Assembly: GCA_035695045.1 (NCBI GenBank)
Contig: DASSEX010000040.1
Location: 27,958 to 91,957 of the forward strand
DNA from: DASSKP01 sp035695045
GTDB taxonomy: Bacteria; Actinomycetota; Actinomycetes; JAFAQI01
Reading direction: 5' to 3'
Length of the DNA stretch: 64,000 nucleotides
The position numbers and the translations under genes are program-made. The notes under the pieces were generated by a model. The model was given only the letters and a program-made list of their open reading frames with translations, was not told where the DNA came from and did no database searches. The stretch's first letter is position 1, and the number at the start of each line of letters is the position of its first letter. This document shows positions 63,512-64,000 of the stretch, in pieces.

Positions 63512-64000
63512 GCTCCGGTCGTGACGTAGCCGGGGATCGGCTGTCCCTGCAGCTCCACCGGCTCGCCTGCGAAGGCGATCTCGCCGCGCGCGAGGACGTA
63601 GACGATGTCGGCGAGACGCAGCACCTCGGCGAGGTGCTGGTCGACGAGGACGACGGTCGTGCCGGTGCGCGCGAGCTCCGCGACGACATCGAACAGCTGG
63701 TGCGTGATGCGCGGCGCGAGACCGAAGGAGATCTCGTCGACGAGCAGCAGGGAGGGCCGCGCGAGGATCGCCCGCGAGACTGCGAGCATCTGCTGCTCCC
63801 CGCCGGAGAGGCTCCCCGCGAGCTGCTCGAGTCTTCGCTCGAGGATCGGGAACGCCTCGAACGCCGGTGACAGGTCGGCACCGCGGCCGGCGAAGACCTC
63901 GAGGTTGTCGCGCACGGGCATCGAGCCGAAGATGCCTCGCCGCTCGGGCACCAGCGCGAGCCCTGCGCGCGCTCGCTCGTCCGGCGGCACGTCGTCAAGG
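63502..64000 (-). CDS. livF: Branched-chain-type ABC transporter ATPase (LivF), 5' end cut by window
   Basis: The C-terminal part of an ABC ATPase: ALVPERRGIFGSMPVRDNLEVF (typical LivF), signature LSGGEQQML, Walker B SLLLVDEISFGLAP, switch His in VVLVDQHLAEVL. Walker A lies beyond position 64000. Together with the binding lipoprotein it implies further liv genes outside the window. Confidence 0.92.
   Translation of the reverse strand, partial: LDDVPPDERARAGLALVPERRGIFGSMPVRDNLEVFAGRGADLSPAFEAFPILERRLEQLAGSLSGGEQQMLAVSRAILARPSLLLVDEISFGLAPRITHQLFDVVAELARTGTTVVLVDQHLAEVLRLADIVYVLARGEIAFAGEPVELQGQPIPGYVTTGAQA

Overview
High-GC actinobacterial DNA spanning the chromosomal replication origin. The order rpmH-dnaA-dnaN-gnd-recF-dciA-gyrB-gyrA, flanked by rnpA-yidD-yidC-khpB-rsmG-parA-parB on one side and by the fhaA-fhaB-pstP-rodA-pbpA-pknA-pknB wall/division kinase cluster on the other, is the classic layout known from Mycobacterium and Streptomyces. 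The presence of ino1, sigM with its anti-sigma factor, cwlM, crgA, a class E sortase and DUF5318/DUF6049/DUF3566/DUF881 proteins supports Actinomycetota (Actinomycetes). I cannot fix the order; features are mixed between the mycobacterial and streptomycete arrangements.

Left part (1-22 kb): a class A penicillin-binding protein (cut by the window edge), DUF5318, a PadR regulator with a perfect operator palindrome, inositol-phosphate synthase, an MFS permease, a FecR-like lipoprotein, the CCA-adding enzyme, YbaK and Nudix proteins. A wall-precursor export block follows: DUF6049, MurJ, a small membrane protein, an NlpC/P60 hydrolase and a free-standing pseudokinase. Then come sigM/anti-sigma, trxB-trxA behind a SigR-type promoter, CwlM and an AlaT-like aminotransferase.

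Origin part (22-39 kb): parB and parA (three parS sites lie inside the parA reading frame), rsmG, khpB, yidC, yidD, rnpA and rpmH run leftward; dnaA through gyrA run rightward. DnaA boxes lie on both sides of dnaA. GyrA carries a 173-residue mini-intein directly after its catalytic tyrosine.

Right part (39-64 kb): a leftward tRNA-Ala / 39-codon DLW-39 gene / tRNA-Ile block, cyclophilin, rhomboid protease, thiolase, crgA, DUF881, sortase E, an AMP-forming acyl ligase, trpG/pabA, and the seven-gene phosphorylation/elongasome operon. After tRNA-Leu come an SGNH lipoprotein, a proteobacterial-type two-domain dCTP deaminase, a minimal zincin, an Fpg/Nei glycosylase, a TPP riboswitch with a CytX-like permease, a TMEM229-like protein and a branched-chain-type ABC system that runs off the edge.

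The most unusual signals are: the gyrase mini-intein; centromere sites written as in-frame Val-Ser-Arg-Glu-Thr codons; a recurring promoter geometry TANNNT-6 nt-GTG/ATG implying many leaderless mRNAs; a small-protein gene whose start codon lies one base after a tRNA 3' end; a 24-bp dispersed repeat folding into different hairpins at its two sites; and PASTA domains on the PknA-position kinase. I found no insertion sequences, CRISPR arrays or prophage.
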